A DNA stretch of 18,419 nt, taken from NCBI GenBank assembly GCA_036170135.1, contig JAVHOP010000020.1:1-18419 (forward strand), written 5' to 3'. A program made the translations under genes and the position numbers. The notes under the pieces are model-generated. The model did no database searches and was not told the origin of the DNA. It was given only the letters and a program-made list of their open reading frames with translations. Positions 7,477 to 15,507 of this stretch are shown piece by piece (positions within the stretch are counted from its first letter, which is position 1; each line of letters opens with the position of its first letter). Origin of the DNA: CG1-02-35-72 sp036170135. GTDB taxonomy: Bacteria > Bacteroidota > Bacteroidia > Flavobacteriales > Flavobacteriaceae.

Positions 7477-7631
7477 NNNNNNNNNNNNNNNNNNNNNNNN
7501 NNNNNNNNNNNNNNNNNNNNNNNNNNNNNNNNNNNNNNNNNNNNNNNNNNNNNNNNNNNNNNNNNNNNNNNNNNNNAACTTTTGAAGCCGACGCTACTGC
7601 CGAAATTTTAGCTGGAGCACCCTTGGTTTAA
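7422..7631. other. Scaffold gap with duplicated 55-base flanks (assembly artefact)
   Basis: Exactly 100 N occupy 7477-7576. The 55 bases before it (7422-7476, the end of pckA including its stop) are identical to the 55 bases after it (7577-7631). This is what a scaffolder leaves when two contigs overlapping by a fixed k-mer length are joined with a default 100-N spacer. The true sequence probably runs from the pckA stop straight to 7632, and collapsing the region would remove 155 bases. It should not be read as a biological repeat, a second pckA fragment or a site of missing genes. Confidence 0.93.
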
Positions 7632-7650
7632 GAAAAATTATTTATAGCGT

Positions 7651-7681
7651 AAAAAAGGCGCCAAATTTTGGCGCCTTTTTG
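7651..7681. terminator. Two-way intrinsic terminator between pckA and the lipoprotein gene
   Basis: The arms GGCGCCAAA (7657-7665) and TTTGGCGCC (7667-7675) form a near-perfect palindrome preceded by six A and followed by five T. The structure therefore gives a hairpin plus U-tract on either strand. It lies between convergent genes: after pckA on the plus strand and 2 bases beyond the lipoprotein stop (7684) on the minus strand. Confidence 0.9.
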
Positions 7682-7683
7682 TT

Positions 7684-8076
7684 TTAAAAGCGTTCGCCAT
7701 ACTGAGATTCTACAAATTTAAAATAGTTGTAAAGTTTGTAATTGACTTCTATACCATAATGAATATTGTAGTCATAATCAATAATATTCTCGTATAAATT
7801 GGGCTTATAATTACTGCGCACACGATTATTCCATTCGGTAACATAGTAGTGATTTTTAGATTCTAAATAGGTAAGCGAATAAAAATTCATCGGTTTGGCA
7901 ATGGTATTTAAATAGGTTGAAAATCCGCTGTCAATAATGGTAATTTCATATTGTAACGTATCATTGGCAATTCTTACAACGGCTTCGGTTTTAGGTGCTT
8001 TTTGATTGATATTTTTTGTGCCACCACAAGACCAAATCATAAATAGCGCCAGAAAGAAATACATAATTATTTTCAT
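7684..8076 (-). CDS. Hypothetical lipoprotein (130 aa)
   Basis: I do not recognise a family. The N-terminus is a typical type II signal peptide: a short basic start, a hydrophobic core (about 3-15, IIMYFFLALFMIW) and a lipobox ending SCGG with the lipidation Cys at about residue 17. The mature part is about 113 residues and rich in Tyr and Asn, with several short beta-like stretches (for example LQYEITIID and HYGIEVNYKLY) and no cysteines or membrane segments. It is predicted to be anchored in the inner or outer membrane facing the periplasm. The gene stands alone: it is divergent from tag, with its own full-consensus promoter element at 8119-8126, and ends at the terminator shared with pckA. 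Confidence 0.82.
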   Translation of the reverse strand: MKIIMYFFLALFMIWSCGGTKNINQKAPKTEAVVRIANDTLQYEITIIDSGFSTYLNTIAKPMNFYSLTYLESKNHYYVTEWNNRVRSNYKPNLYENIIDYDYNIHYGIEVNYKLYNYFKFVESQYGERF

Positions 8077-8118
8077 AAAGATTTGTTTTTAGTCATTAAT
8101 AAGCAACAATAAGTATTC

Positions 8119-8126
8119 CAAAGATA
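8119..8126 (-). promoter_or_regulatory. -7 promoter element for the lipoprotein gene
   Basis: The minus strand reads TATCTTTG, a full TAnnTTTG match, 42 bases before the ATG at 8076. It sits back to back with the plus-strand tag element at 8141-8148, only 14 bases away. Confidence 0.55.
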
Positions 8127-8140
8127 TTTAAAAATTCATG

Positions 8141-8148
8141 TATTTTTG
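8141..8148 (+). promoter_or_regulatory. -7 promoter element for tag
   Basis: The sequence TATTTTTG fully matches the consensus, with five bases between its last G and the tag ATG at 8154. Standard spacing places the transcription start about two bases before the start codon. Confidence 0.55.
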
Positions 8149-8153
8149 AAACT

Positions 8154-8771
8154 ATGAATACAGAAAATAAAATTGAGCGCTGTGGATGGTGTGGTACCGA
8201 TCCGCTTTATATGGCTTATCACGATACCGAATGGGGCGTTCCGGTTTATGAAGATGCTAAATTATTTGAATTTTTAACTTTAGAAACTTTCCAAGCAGGC
8301 CTAAGTTGGATTACCATTCTGCGCAAGCGCGAAAACTTTAGAAAAGCTTTTGATAATTTTGATTATCAAAAAATTGCCAACTACAGTGAAAAAAAGTTTG
8401 AGTCTTTATTGCTAGATGCCGGTATTATTCGCAATAAGCTTAAAATAAGAGCTACGATTAGCAATGCTGTTGCTTTTATGGCAATTCAAAAAGAGTTTGG
8501 CTCATTTTCAAAATATATATGGCAATTTACTAATGGCAAACCAATTATAAATGCTCATAATGAATTAAAAGACCTTCCTGCAACAACAAGTCTATCCGAT
8601 AAGGTTTCAAAAGATCTCAAAAAAAGAGGTTTTAAATTTGTAGGATCAACCGTAATTTATGCGCATTTGCAAGCAACTGGTATGATTAATGATCATCTTA
8701 AAACGTGCTTTAGATTTCGAGAATTATCCGCTTTAAGCGATAGACAAAATACCTTCAATTTAGAGTTATAA
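8154..8771 (+). CDS. tag: DNA-3-methyladenine glycosylase I
   Basis: Base-excision repair enzyme that removes 3-methyladenine from alkylated DNA. At 205 residues it is slightly longer than E. coli Tag (187) because of a six-residue N-terminal and a short C-terminal extension. With that offset of six, every hallmark residue aligns: the zinc-snap ligands C10, H23, H181 and C185 (E. coli C4, H17, H175, C179), the base-binding Glu at about E44 (E38), Tyr at about Y22 (Y16) and Trp at about W52 (W46). The motifs RCGWC, DPLYMAYHDTEWG and NDHLKTC are directly visible. It appears to be a single-gene unit; DPP III downstream has its own promoter element 48 bases later. Constitutive low expression is typical of Tag in E. 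coli, and nothing here suggests an alkylation-responsive operator. Confidence 0.97.
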   Translation: MNTENKIERCGWCGTDPLYMAYHDTEWGVPVYEDAKLFEFLTLETFQAGLSWITILRKRENFRKAFDNFDYQKIANYSEKKFESLLLDAGIIRNKLKIRATISNAVAFMAIQKEFGSFSKYIWQFTNGKPIINAHNELKDLPATTSLSDKVSKDLKKRGFKFVGSTVIYAHLQATGMINDHLKTCFRFRELSALSDRQNTFNLEL

Positions 8772-8786
8772 AAAATATATTTTCAT

Positions 8787-8794
8787 TAACTTTG
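8787..8794 (+). promoter_or_regulatory. -7 promoter element for the dipeptidyl peptidase III gene
   Basis: TAACTTTG matches TAnnTTTG and ends 25 bases before the ATG at 8820, within the 48-base tag to DPP III spacer. This indicates a separate transcript for the peptidase. Confidence 0.6.
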
Positions 8795-8819
8795 AAAGCA
8801 ATAACTCAAAATAACCATC

Positions 8820-10832
8820 ATGAAATTTAAACATTCAATTGCATTATTAATGCTAGTGCTTTTTATGGGCTCTTGTGCTAAAGAAAGCAAAACAAGCGAA
8901 AAAGAATTCGCTTACTTTTCAGAACAATTTGCTGATGTAAAAATTCTGCGGTATAAAGTCCCGGGATTCGAAAACCTTAGCCTTAAACAAAAGGAATTGG
9001 TATATTATCTTACCCAAGCTGGTTTAGCTGGAAGAGATATTATGTACGATCAAAATTATCGCTACAACTTAACCATCAGGCGTGCATTAGAACACATCTA
9101 TATAAATTATGATGGCGACAAAACAGCCGAAGATTGGAAGAACTTTGAAATATATTTAAAACGCATTTGGTTTGCTAACGGCATTCACCATCATTATTCT
9201 AATGACAAATTTAAACCAGGATTTAGTGCCGATTATCTAACAGGTTTATTAAAAGATACCCACACAAAATTAGAAGGCGAAGCTTTTGAAGTTATTTTTA
9301 ATGATAAAGATGCCAAAAAGGTAAATTTAGATGCTAGCAAAGGTTTGGTATTGGGTTCTGCTATTAATTTTTATGGTCCTGATATTACCGAAGCCGACGT
9401 CGATAAATATTATGCTACTCTAAAAAGTCCGAACCCTTTACAACCACTGTCTTTTGGATTGAATTCTAAAATGGTTAAAGAAGACGGAAAAATAGTTGAA
9501 AAAGTTTGGAAAAGTGGCGGTATGTATGGCGATGCCATCGATAAAATTATTTTTTGGTTAGAAAAAGCCAAAGGCGTTGCTGAAAATGACCAACAAGCTA
9601 AAGCCTTTGATTTATTGATAAAATTTTATCAAACAGGCGATTTAAAAATTTGGGATGATTATAATGTTGCTTGGGCAGCTACCAAAGAAGGCGACATTGA
9701 TTACATAAATGGTTTTATAGAAGTTTATAACGACCCTAAAGGCTATCGGGGTTCTTACGAAAGTACCGTTCAAATAAAAGACTTTGAAATGAGTAAAAAA
9801 ATGGATGTTTTAGCCAGTAATGCCCAATGGTTTGAAGATAATTCGCCTATTATGGATACTCATAAAAAGAAAAATGTAGTAGGTGTTTCTTATAAAACAG
9901 TAAATGTAGCCGGCGAAGCTGGTGATGCATCGCCTTCAACGCCTATTGGAATCAACTTGCCAAATGCAGATTGGATTAGAGCGACTTATGGTTCTAAATC
10001 AGTGTCTTTAGGCAATATTATCGATGCCTATAATAATGCTGGTTCTACCGGAAGATTAGAAGAATTTGCCTTTTCGGCTGATGAAGTTGCCCTAGAAAAA
10101 AAATATGGTGAATTATCAAGTAAATTACACACCGCTTTACACGAAGTCATCGGTCACGCCAGCGGACAAATCAACTCAGGAATAGGCACCCCAAGTGAAA
10201 CTTTAAAAAACTATTCATCAACTTTAGAAGAAGCACGTGCCGATTTAGTTGGATTATATTATTTACCCGATACAAAATTGGTTGAAATTGGACTTGATAC
10301 AGATGCCGATGCAATAGGAAAAGTTGCTTACGATGGCTATATTAGAAATGGTATGATTACACAATTAATTCGTTTAAATTTAGGCGATAATATTGAAGAA
10401 GCTCACATGAGAAACCGTCAATTGGTTGCTGCTTGGGCGTACCAAAAAGGCAGATCAAATAATGTCATTGAAAAAGTGACCAAAGAAGGCAAAACCTATT
10501 TTAAAATTAATGATTATAAAGCTTTACGCGGATTATTTGGTGAGTTGTTAAAGGAAATTCAGCGCATCAAATCGGAAGGTGATTTTAAAGCAGGTCAAGC
10601 TTTAGTTGAAACTTACGGCGTAAAAGTAGATCAAGCTTTACACAAAGAAGTTTTAGAACGCAACAAGAAATTTACTTCGGCACCTTATGGCGGATTTATT
10701 AATCCGGTTTTAGTACCAAGTATTGATGCTGAAGGAAAAATATTGGATATTAAAGTAACCTATCCCGATGATTTTACTAAGCAAATGCTAGATTACGCCG
10801 AGTTGTATTCAACTTTGCCAAGCAAGAATTAG
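8820..10832 (+). CDS. Dipeptidyl peptidase III (M49 metallopeptidase), predicted lipoprotein
   Basis: A zinc exopeptidase that releases dipeptides from the N-terminus of short peptides. The 670 residues match bacterial M49 enzymes. The six-residue zinc motif characteristic of the family, HEVIGH, is at 441-446 (H441 and H446 as ligands, E442 catalytic), and the second motif EEARAD is at 470-475, with E471 as the third zinc ligand. The common form of the second motif is EECRAE, so Cys to Ala and the last Glu to Asp are conservative departures. The N-terminus is a lipoprotein signal peptide: a hydrophobic core at about 7-16 and FMGSC with lipidation Cys about 19, followed by a Lys/Ser/Glu-rich linker. 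The enzyme should therefore act outside the cytoplasm, attached to a membrane, unlike the mostly cytosolic eukaryotic DPP III. It has its own promoter element and terminator, so it is a monocistronic gene. Confidence 0.95.
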   Translation: MKFKHSIALLMLVLFMGSCAKESKTSEKEFAYFSEQFADVKILRYKVPGFENLSLKQKELVYYLTQAGLAGRDIMYDQNYRYNLTIRRALEHIYINYDGDKTAEDWKNFEIYLKRIWFANGIHHHYSNDKFKPGFSADYLTGLLKDTHTKLEGEAFEVIFNDKDAKKVNLDASKGLVLGSAINFYGPDITEADVDKYYATLKSPNPLQPLSFGLNSKMVKEDGKIVEKVWKSGGMYGDAIDKIIFWLEKAKGVAENDQQAKAFDLLIKFYQTGDLKIWDDYNVAWAATKEGDIDYINGFIEVYNDPKGYRGSYESTVQIKDFEMSKKMDVLASNAQWFEDNSPIMDTHKKKNVVGVSYKTVNVAGEAGDASPSTPIGINLPNADWIRATYGSKSVSLGNIIDAYNNAGSTGRLEEFAFSADEVALEKKYGELSSKLHTALHEVIGHASGQINSGIGTPSETLKNYSSTLEEARADLVGLYYLPDTKLVEIGLDTDADAIGKVAYDGYIRNGMITQLIRLNLGDNIEEAHMRNRQLVAAWAYQKGRSNNVIEKVTKEGKTYFKINDYKALRGLFGELLKEIQRIKSEGDFKAGQALVETYGVKVDQALHKEVLERNKKFTSAPYGGFINPVLVPSIDAEGKILDIKVTYPDDFTKQMLDYAELYSTLPSKN

Positions 10833-10855
10833 AATAAAAGCTGAAATAATTTTAT

Positions 10856-10885
10856 AAAAAAGGTCTGGATTTCCAGACCTTTTTT
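10856..10885. terminator. Two-way intrinsic terminator between DPP III and panB
   Basis: The arms AGGTCTGG (10861-10868) and CCAGACCT (10873-10880) enclose an ATTT loop, with five A before and five T after. It is a strong hairpin with a U-tract in both directions, placed 24 bases after the DPP III stop and 22 bases after the panB stop. Confidence 0.92.
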
Positions 10886-10907
10886 ATGTTATTGTTTTGT
10901 GAGAATT

Positions 10908-11726
10908 TTAATATTGCTCTTTCTTATTTGGAAAATCTACTGCTTTTACATCGGCAATATATTGTTTAAAAGCGTTGCTCATTTCGTCATATAAATTAGC
11001 ATAACGCCTTAAAAAGCGCGGTTGGAATTCAACCGTCATTCCTAACATATCGTGAGTTACTAAAACCTGTCCGTCAACGCCACTTCCAGCACCAATACCA
11101 ATAATAGGAATGCGCAAACTCTTTGCTACTTCTTCGGCTAATTTGGCAGGAACTTTTTCTAAAACAATGGCAAAGCAACCTAATTGTTCGAGCAATAATG
11201 CGTCTTCTTTTAATTTTTTGGCTTCATCTTCTTTTTTGGCTCTAACGCTATAAGTTCCAAATTTATAAATGGATTGTGGGGTTAATCCTAAATGTCCCAT
11301 AACAGGAATTCCTGCCGATAAAATTCTTGTAATTGACTCGCCAACTTGACTGCCACCTTCTAATTTTACAGCATGAGCGCCGGCTTCTTTCATAATTCTA
11401 ATAGAAGAATCTAAAGCACTTTTTGAATTGCCTTGATAGGTGCCAAAAGGCAAATCTACCACAACTAGGCAATGCTCAATTGCACGAACCACCGACGAAG
11501 CGTGATAAATCATTTGGTCAAGAGTTATTGGCAATGTCGTTTCATGCCCGGCCATAACATTAGAAGCTGAATCGCCTACCAAAATGATGTCTATTCCGGA
11601 ATGGTCGACAATTTTTGCCATGGTATAATCATAAGATGTTAACATGGTAATTTTTTCGTTATTGGCTTTCATTTCCATTAACGATTTAATCGTAATGCGT
11701 TTGTATTCTTTTTTTGCTATGGACAT
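10908..11726 (-). CDS. panB: 3-methyl-2-oxobutanoate hydroxymethyltransferase
   Basis: First committed step of pantothenate and coenzyme A synthesis: it transfers a hydroxymethyl group from 5,10-methylene-tetrahydrofolate to 2-oxoisovalerate, giving ketopantoate. The 272 residues form a single TIM-barrel domain of usual length. Visible motifs are MLTSYDY (28-34), LVGDSASNVMAGHETT (49-64, with metal-binding D52), VVDLPFGTYQ (89-98, D91), AVKLEGG (119-125, E123), PVMGHLGLTPQS (141-152), the catalytic Glu in VLEKVP (about E190) and IIGIGAG (208-214). Metal and substrate residues are intact. The ATG lies 12 bases after the cvpA stop with no promoter element between, so it is the second gene of a cvpA-panB unit. 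No other pantothenate gene is in the window. Confidence 0.97.
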   Translation of the reverse strand: MSIAKKEYKRITIKSLMEMKANNEKITMLTSYDYTMAKIVDHSGIDIILVGDSASNVMAGHETTLPITLDQMIYHASSVVRAIEHCLVVVDLPFGTYQGNSKSALDSSIRIMKEAGAHAVKLEGGSQVGESITRILSAGIPVMGHLGLTPQSIYKFGTYSVRAKKEDEAKKLKEDALLLEQLGCFAIVLEKVPAKLAEEVAKSLRIPIIGIGAGSGVDGQVLVTHDMLGMTVEFQPRFLRRYANLYDEMSNAFKQYIADVKAVDFPNKKEQY

Positions 11727-11738
11727 ATTTTTAGGTTT

Positions 11739-12239
11739 TTAGGAGTCTTTTTCTGGTGTTTTAATTGCAAAAGACGGAAATAAAAGTGGCGCAAAAGATG
11801 CTACTGGTTTATATAAAACTGATTTATTAAGGGTTTCTTTTTTTATAAAAGGAATATGATTAATCATCCTGTTAAAGAATAACATGATAAAGCTCAGCAC
11901 TAGCGCTACTTTTAAAGTGCCAAATATAGCGCCAAAAATTTTATTTGCCATTCCTAAAGCCATTGTTTCGGCAACTTTGTCTAATAATTTACCTAAAAAT
12001 ATTACCGCAATAAGGATAACGATAAAAGTGATAGAAAAGGCTGCAATTTGGATGTATTTAGCATCCCAACCAACGTGTTTTGTCAAAAAATTAGTGGCGT
12101 AAGTCGAAAAATGAATAGCGCCGTATAAGCCGCCGGCTAAAGCTACCAAAGTGGCAATTTCTACAAAAAATCCTTTCATAAATCCACGTACGAGTCCAAA
12201 TATCAACAAGAGGCTTATAGTAATATCTATGGCAGTCAT
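11739..12239 (-). CDS. CvpA family membrane protein
   Basis: A 166-residue inner-membrane protein of the CvpA (colicin V production) family. Four helices are predicted at about 3-20, 28-45, 64-84 and 100-122, then a soluble tail of about 40 residues. The family-typical N-terminal run 'DI.I...LL.FGLVRGFMKGF' is visible between about 5 and 24. The frame stays open to a TTG at 12263, but a perfect promoter element (12252-12259) lies between that TTG and the ATG at 12239. The TTG would therefore not be in the transcript, and I take the ATG as start. The family is linked to envelope integrity and colicin V export in enterobacteria; its role in Bacteroidota is unclear. It is co-transcribed with panB. 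Confidence 0.85.
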   Translation of the reverse strand: MTAIDITISLLLIFGLVRGFMKGFFVEIATLVALAGGLYGAIHFSTYATNFLTKHVGWDAKYIQIAAFSITFIVILIAVIFLGKLLDKVAETMALGMANKIFGAIFGTLKVALVLSFIMLFFNRMINHIPFIKKETLNKSVLYKPVASFAPLLFPSFAIKTPEKDS

Positions 12240-12251
12240 AAATTTTTTTAG

Positions 12252-12259
12252 CAAAGATA
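12252..12259 (-). promoter_or_regulatory. -7 promoter element for cvpA-panB
   Basis: The minus strand reads TATCTTTG, a full match, 12 bases before the cvpA ATG and 17 bases after the stop of the helicase gene. It separates cvpA-panB from the upstream unit and decides the cvpA start. Confidence 0.6.
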
Positions 12260-12276
12260 GCAATTAACTAAAACCA

Positions 12277-15200
12277 TCAATTTACAAAAACAATATTTAA
12301 AGGTTCTTGCAAATACACCAAAATTTTTGTGGTTATTTTAAAATTCAGAGTTTCAATAGCATCAGCATATTGATTGATTTGTATTTGATGTTCTTCTTTT
12401 GGTTTACCTGTTTTATAATCTATTATAACCGCGGTATTATCGGTAATTATGAGTCGGTCAAGCCGATAAAGTTGTTTGGTATTTGTTGCAATTTCACATT
12501 CATTATAAACTGTATTGTTATGATGATAGTAAGTTTTTAGTAAAGGATGGTTTACCAATTGAGTCAACAATTTTTTAAAATCAGAAGCTTCAGTTGATGT
12601 TATTTTTCCAATTATTTGATACTTATTAACAGCTGCATTTACATCGTCAGCAGTTTTTATTTCGGCTAAAATATCGTGTAATAAAGTACCATAATCTGCT
12701 GCTTTGTGTTGCTCATCATCCCAATATTTTGAAGCATTGGATACAATTTTTATGTTGTGACTTTCCCAATCTGTTGAAATAGATTCTAGTAAAATGGTTT
12801 CAAATTTATCAGTTTTTGGTTCATTAACTTGTTGAGGACGTTGATTTTTTCCAAAGCAATAAGTGTTTTTGCCGGATTGCCATAACTGATTGATTTTTAA
12901 AAAATCTTCAAATATTTTGCCATAAGTAATGCTTTGTGTGGTTGATGAAGCAGGCGCGGTAATGATGTATAATTGTTCCTCAGCACGCGTTAAACCGACG
13001 TAAAGCAGATTCATATTATCTAATTCTAAAGACTCTTTTTTAAGTTCATAAATTTCTCGTCCAACTTTATCGGTTTGTTCAAGTCTCGGACCTCCTTCTA
13101 TTAAAATACTTTCAAAATTGTTAAAATCTTCTGGGTTTTCGGGATGATACCATTCGGTTGGATTTTTTTCTCTGTAAAGATTTTCGTCATTCGGAAAAAT
13201 AACAATTGGAAATTCTAATCCCTTGGCTTTATGAATAGTGAGTATTTGAATAGCATTTTTATTTTTTGGAGAGACAATGCTTAAATCTTCTTTTTTATCT
13301 TCAAAATAGTCTAAAAAATTAGATAGATCACCTTTTTGTTGTTGTTCAAATGTCAAGACTTCTTCCATAAAGAATTGAATATAAGCATCGGCAATTTTAA
13401 CCAATTTAAAACTCCTAATTAAATAAGCAACAGCTTGGTAAAGTGATAGGCTATTAAAAACTGATTCGTTAAAATAAATACCAAAAGCCTTCAAACGCTG
13501 CTGTAATTTAGATTTTGATTGCTGCGTTAAGTCGGCTAATAAATCTGGCAACGCCATTTGTAATTGTAAGTGCTTATGTAAAAATATGAGTGCTTTTGCC
13601 AAGGCAATTTTATCGTCTTCTCGAACTAGATATTTTAAAAAGTTAAGACAGAAATCGACGTAAGTTGATTGATAAAGCAACAGCGAATCGGAGGTTACAA
13701 TTTCATAACCAGCTGTTGTCAAGTTATTTGCTATTTCTATGCCGGTTTTTTTACTGCGTACCAAAACGCAAACATCGCCAAAGTTATAACTAGAATCTAA
13801 TTGATTTAAAATTTGTAATATTTTATCAGAATAAGTCTCTTTTGAAGGATTTTCTCTCGTTACTTTTTCTAAAAAATCAATCTGAACATAACCTCCTTTT
13901 TTTGAATTGTCTTGTTGATTATTGCCTAAAGTATATAAGTTTTGATGTGCTATATTTGTTAAATACTTAGCCGAATTCTTAAAAAAACGATTATTAAAAT
14001 TGATAATTTCGCTATAACTTCTAAAATTTGTTTCTAAAGATTTGACTTCTTTTTCAATAAAAAAGGGGTTGTTTTCTTTCGCATCATGATCAATTTCTGA
14101 CTCATTTTTATCGGTGCTAAGGCTGATAAATTGTTGCGCTTTACCCCCGCGCCAGCGGTAAATGGCTTGCTTGGCATCGCCAACTAAAAACAAACTACTA
14201 TCTTGTTGGTGCAAGGCATTGCCAATTAACGGAATGAGATTTTCCCATTGAAAAACTGAGGTGTCTTGCATTTCATCAATAAAAAAATATTGAAATTTTT
14301 CACCAATTTTCTCATAGATAAATGGCGCCGGTTCATTTTTGATATGGTTTCTAATGAGCTGATTAAACTCTGAATTTAAACGAATATTATTGTCAACTTT
14401 ATAAGTTTCGACGCATTTATTGAGTTCTGATAAAACCGAAAGTGGGATGATTTTGGCAATCATTAATTTTGCTAAAATATAGTTGCCAAATTGTTGTGAA
14501 AACAGATTTTCTATTTTTAGATAGATTTGTTTTAAAGTAGCAGAATGGGCTTCTATAATTTCTTTATCAGCGCTATTTGCATCTTTTTTAAACCAATTAT
14601 CACTAGCGATATTTTTAGCCAAACGCCCTTCAAAACTGATGGTTATAAAATCTTTTTTAGCGAGTTTTTTTAAGAAATTAGGAAAATCTTGATAAGAAAA
14701 TGCTTCAAAAGAAACAGCCATATTTTTGATTAGCTCTAAACCAGATTCGCCAAGTTCAACAGCTTCTTTTTCAAAGCTGGCAATACGCTTTTGTAAAAGT
14801 TTATGAAGGTCTAAAAAATTGGCTAAGGTCTTGGAATTTAATTTTTCTACTTCTAAAATAGAAGTTTCATCAGTTAATAAATTGGCAATATTATTCAGCG
14901 CAAAAGTTACATCCCAAGTTTCATCCTGTCGCCATTTAAAGAGCGCAAAATCAAGTAAAACATCAGTAATATTTTGATCTTTGCCTATCTTAGAAATCAA
15001 TATTTCAACGGCGTGAGTTAGTACATTTTTAGTAGTTAACTCAAGCTCAAAATTTAGGTTTAAACCCAAATCAAAGGCAAAATTCTTAATTAATTTATAG
15101 GTAAAACTATCTATAGTTGTAATTGAAAATGCCGAATAATTATTTAAAATTTCATTGAGAACCAATGTAGCACGATGTTGTAACAGCGTTTTACTCAACG

Positions 15201-15447
15201 CCATTTCGCTACAAAGTTGATTTTCTAAATCGTTAAAATTGCCTTTAGAAAAATTGGTTAAACCCAATAAAACACGTTCCTTCATTTCTTGAGCGGCTTT
15301 GTTGGTAAACGTGATGGCTAAAATTTGGTTAAACCGATAAATATTGGGTGTGCCTAAAATAATTTTAAGATAAGATTTAACCAAGGTAAAGGTCTTACCG
15401 CTACCTGCGGAAGCATTGAAAACTTGAAAAGAAGACGCTTCTTGCAA
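12277..15447 (-). CDS. AddA/RecB-like UvrD-family helicase with C-terminal nuclease domain
   Basis: A 1056-residue superfamily 1A helicase-nuclease for double-strand-break end processing, the counterpart of AddA or RecB. Helicase motifs in order: P-loop NASAGSGKT (11-19), ITFTNKAA (45-52), the Walker B variant IDEMQDTS (391-398), LVGDAKQAIYRWRGG (about 422-436), LETNFRSY (472-479), TIHKAKGLEF (738-747) and LLYVGLTRAEE (815-825). A RecB-type PD-(D/E)XK nuclease closes the protein: GTLLHDIL (His about 925), YRLDRLI (Asp about 998), IIDYKTGK (Asp about 1011, Lys about 1013) and the QINQYADAI helix. The start must be non-ATG: the frame is closed at 15505-15507, there is no ATG before the P-loop, and TTG at 15447 gives the normal ten-residue lead-in. 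The usual AddB-like partner is not in the window. The gene begins 60 bases after the Nramp-UspA stop and may share its transcript. Confidence 0.9.
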   Translation of the reverse strand: MQEASSFQVFNASAGSGKTFTLVKSYLKIILGTPNIYRFNQILAITFTNKAAQEMKERVLLGLTNFSKGNFNDLENQLCSEMALSKTLLQHRATLVLNEILNNYSAFSITTIDSFTYKLIKNFAFDLGLNLNFELELTTKNVLTHAVEILISKIGKDQNITDVLLDFALFKWRQDETWDVTFALNNIANLLTDETSILEVEKLNSKTLANFLDLHKLLQKRIASFEKEAVELGESGLELIKNMAVSFEAFSYQDFPNFLKKLAKKDFITISFEGRLAKNIASDNWFKKDANSADKEIIEAHSATLKQIYLKIENLFSQQFGNYILAKLMIAKIIPLSVLSELNKCVETYKVDNNIRLNSEFNQLIRNHIKNEPAPFIYEKIGEKFQYFFIDEMQDTSVFQWENLIPLIGNALHQQDSSLFLVGDAKQAIYRWRGGKAQQFISLSTDKNESEIDHDAKENNPFFIEKEVKSLETNFRSYSEIINFNNRFFKNSAKYLTNIAHQNLYTLGNNQQDNSKKGGYVQIDFLEKVTRENPSKETYSDKILQILNQLDSSYNFGDVCVLVRSKKTGIEIANNLTTAGYEIVTSDSLLLYQSTYVDFCLNFLKYLVREDDKIALAKALIFLHKHLQLQMALPDLLADLTQQSKSKLQQRLKAFGIYFNESVFNSLSLYQAVAYLIRSFKLVKIADAYIQFFMEEVLTFEQQQKGDLSNFLDYFEDKKEDLSIVSPKNKNAIQILTIHKAKGLEFPIVIFPNDENLYREKNPTEWYHPENPEDFNNFESILIEGGPRLEQTDKVGREIYELKKESLELDNMNLLYVGLTRAEEQLYIITAPASSTTQSITYGKIFEDFLKINQLWQSGKNTYCFGKNQRPQQVNEPKTDKFETILLESISTDWESHNIKIVSNASKYWDDEQHKAADYGTLLHDILAEIKTADDVNAAVNKYQIIGKITSTEASDFKKLLTQLVNHPLLKTYYHHNNTVYNECEIATNTKQLYRLDRLIITDNTAVIIDYKTGKPKEEHQIQINQYADAIETLNFKITTKILVYLQEPLNIVFVN

Positions 15448-15507
15448 ATCTAAAATTTTAAGGTAAATTAAACATTTTGAAACAAATTTCGCTAATAATG
15501 TTGATTA

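Noticed and set aside
7577..7631. Apparent second copy of the pckA 3' end, as a direct repeat or gene fragment.
   Set aside because: Exact 55-base identity on both sides of exactly 100 N is an assembly join, not biology.
12240..12263. Eight-residue N-terminal extension of CvpA from a TTG at 12263.
   Set aside because: The promoter element at 12252-12259 lies downstream of that TTG, so the extension would not be transcribed from it.
15445..15452. Minus-strand TAGATTTG, a TAnnTTTG match at the start of the helicase-nuclease gene.
   Set aside because: It overlaps the TTG start codon itself, so any transcript would begin inside the P-loop coding region with no usable start. Most likely chance in AT-rich DNA.
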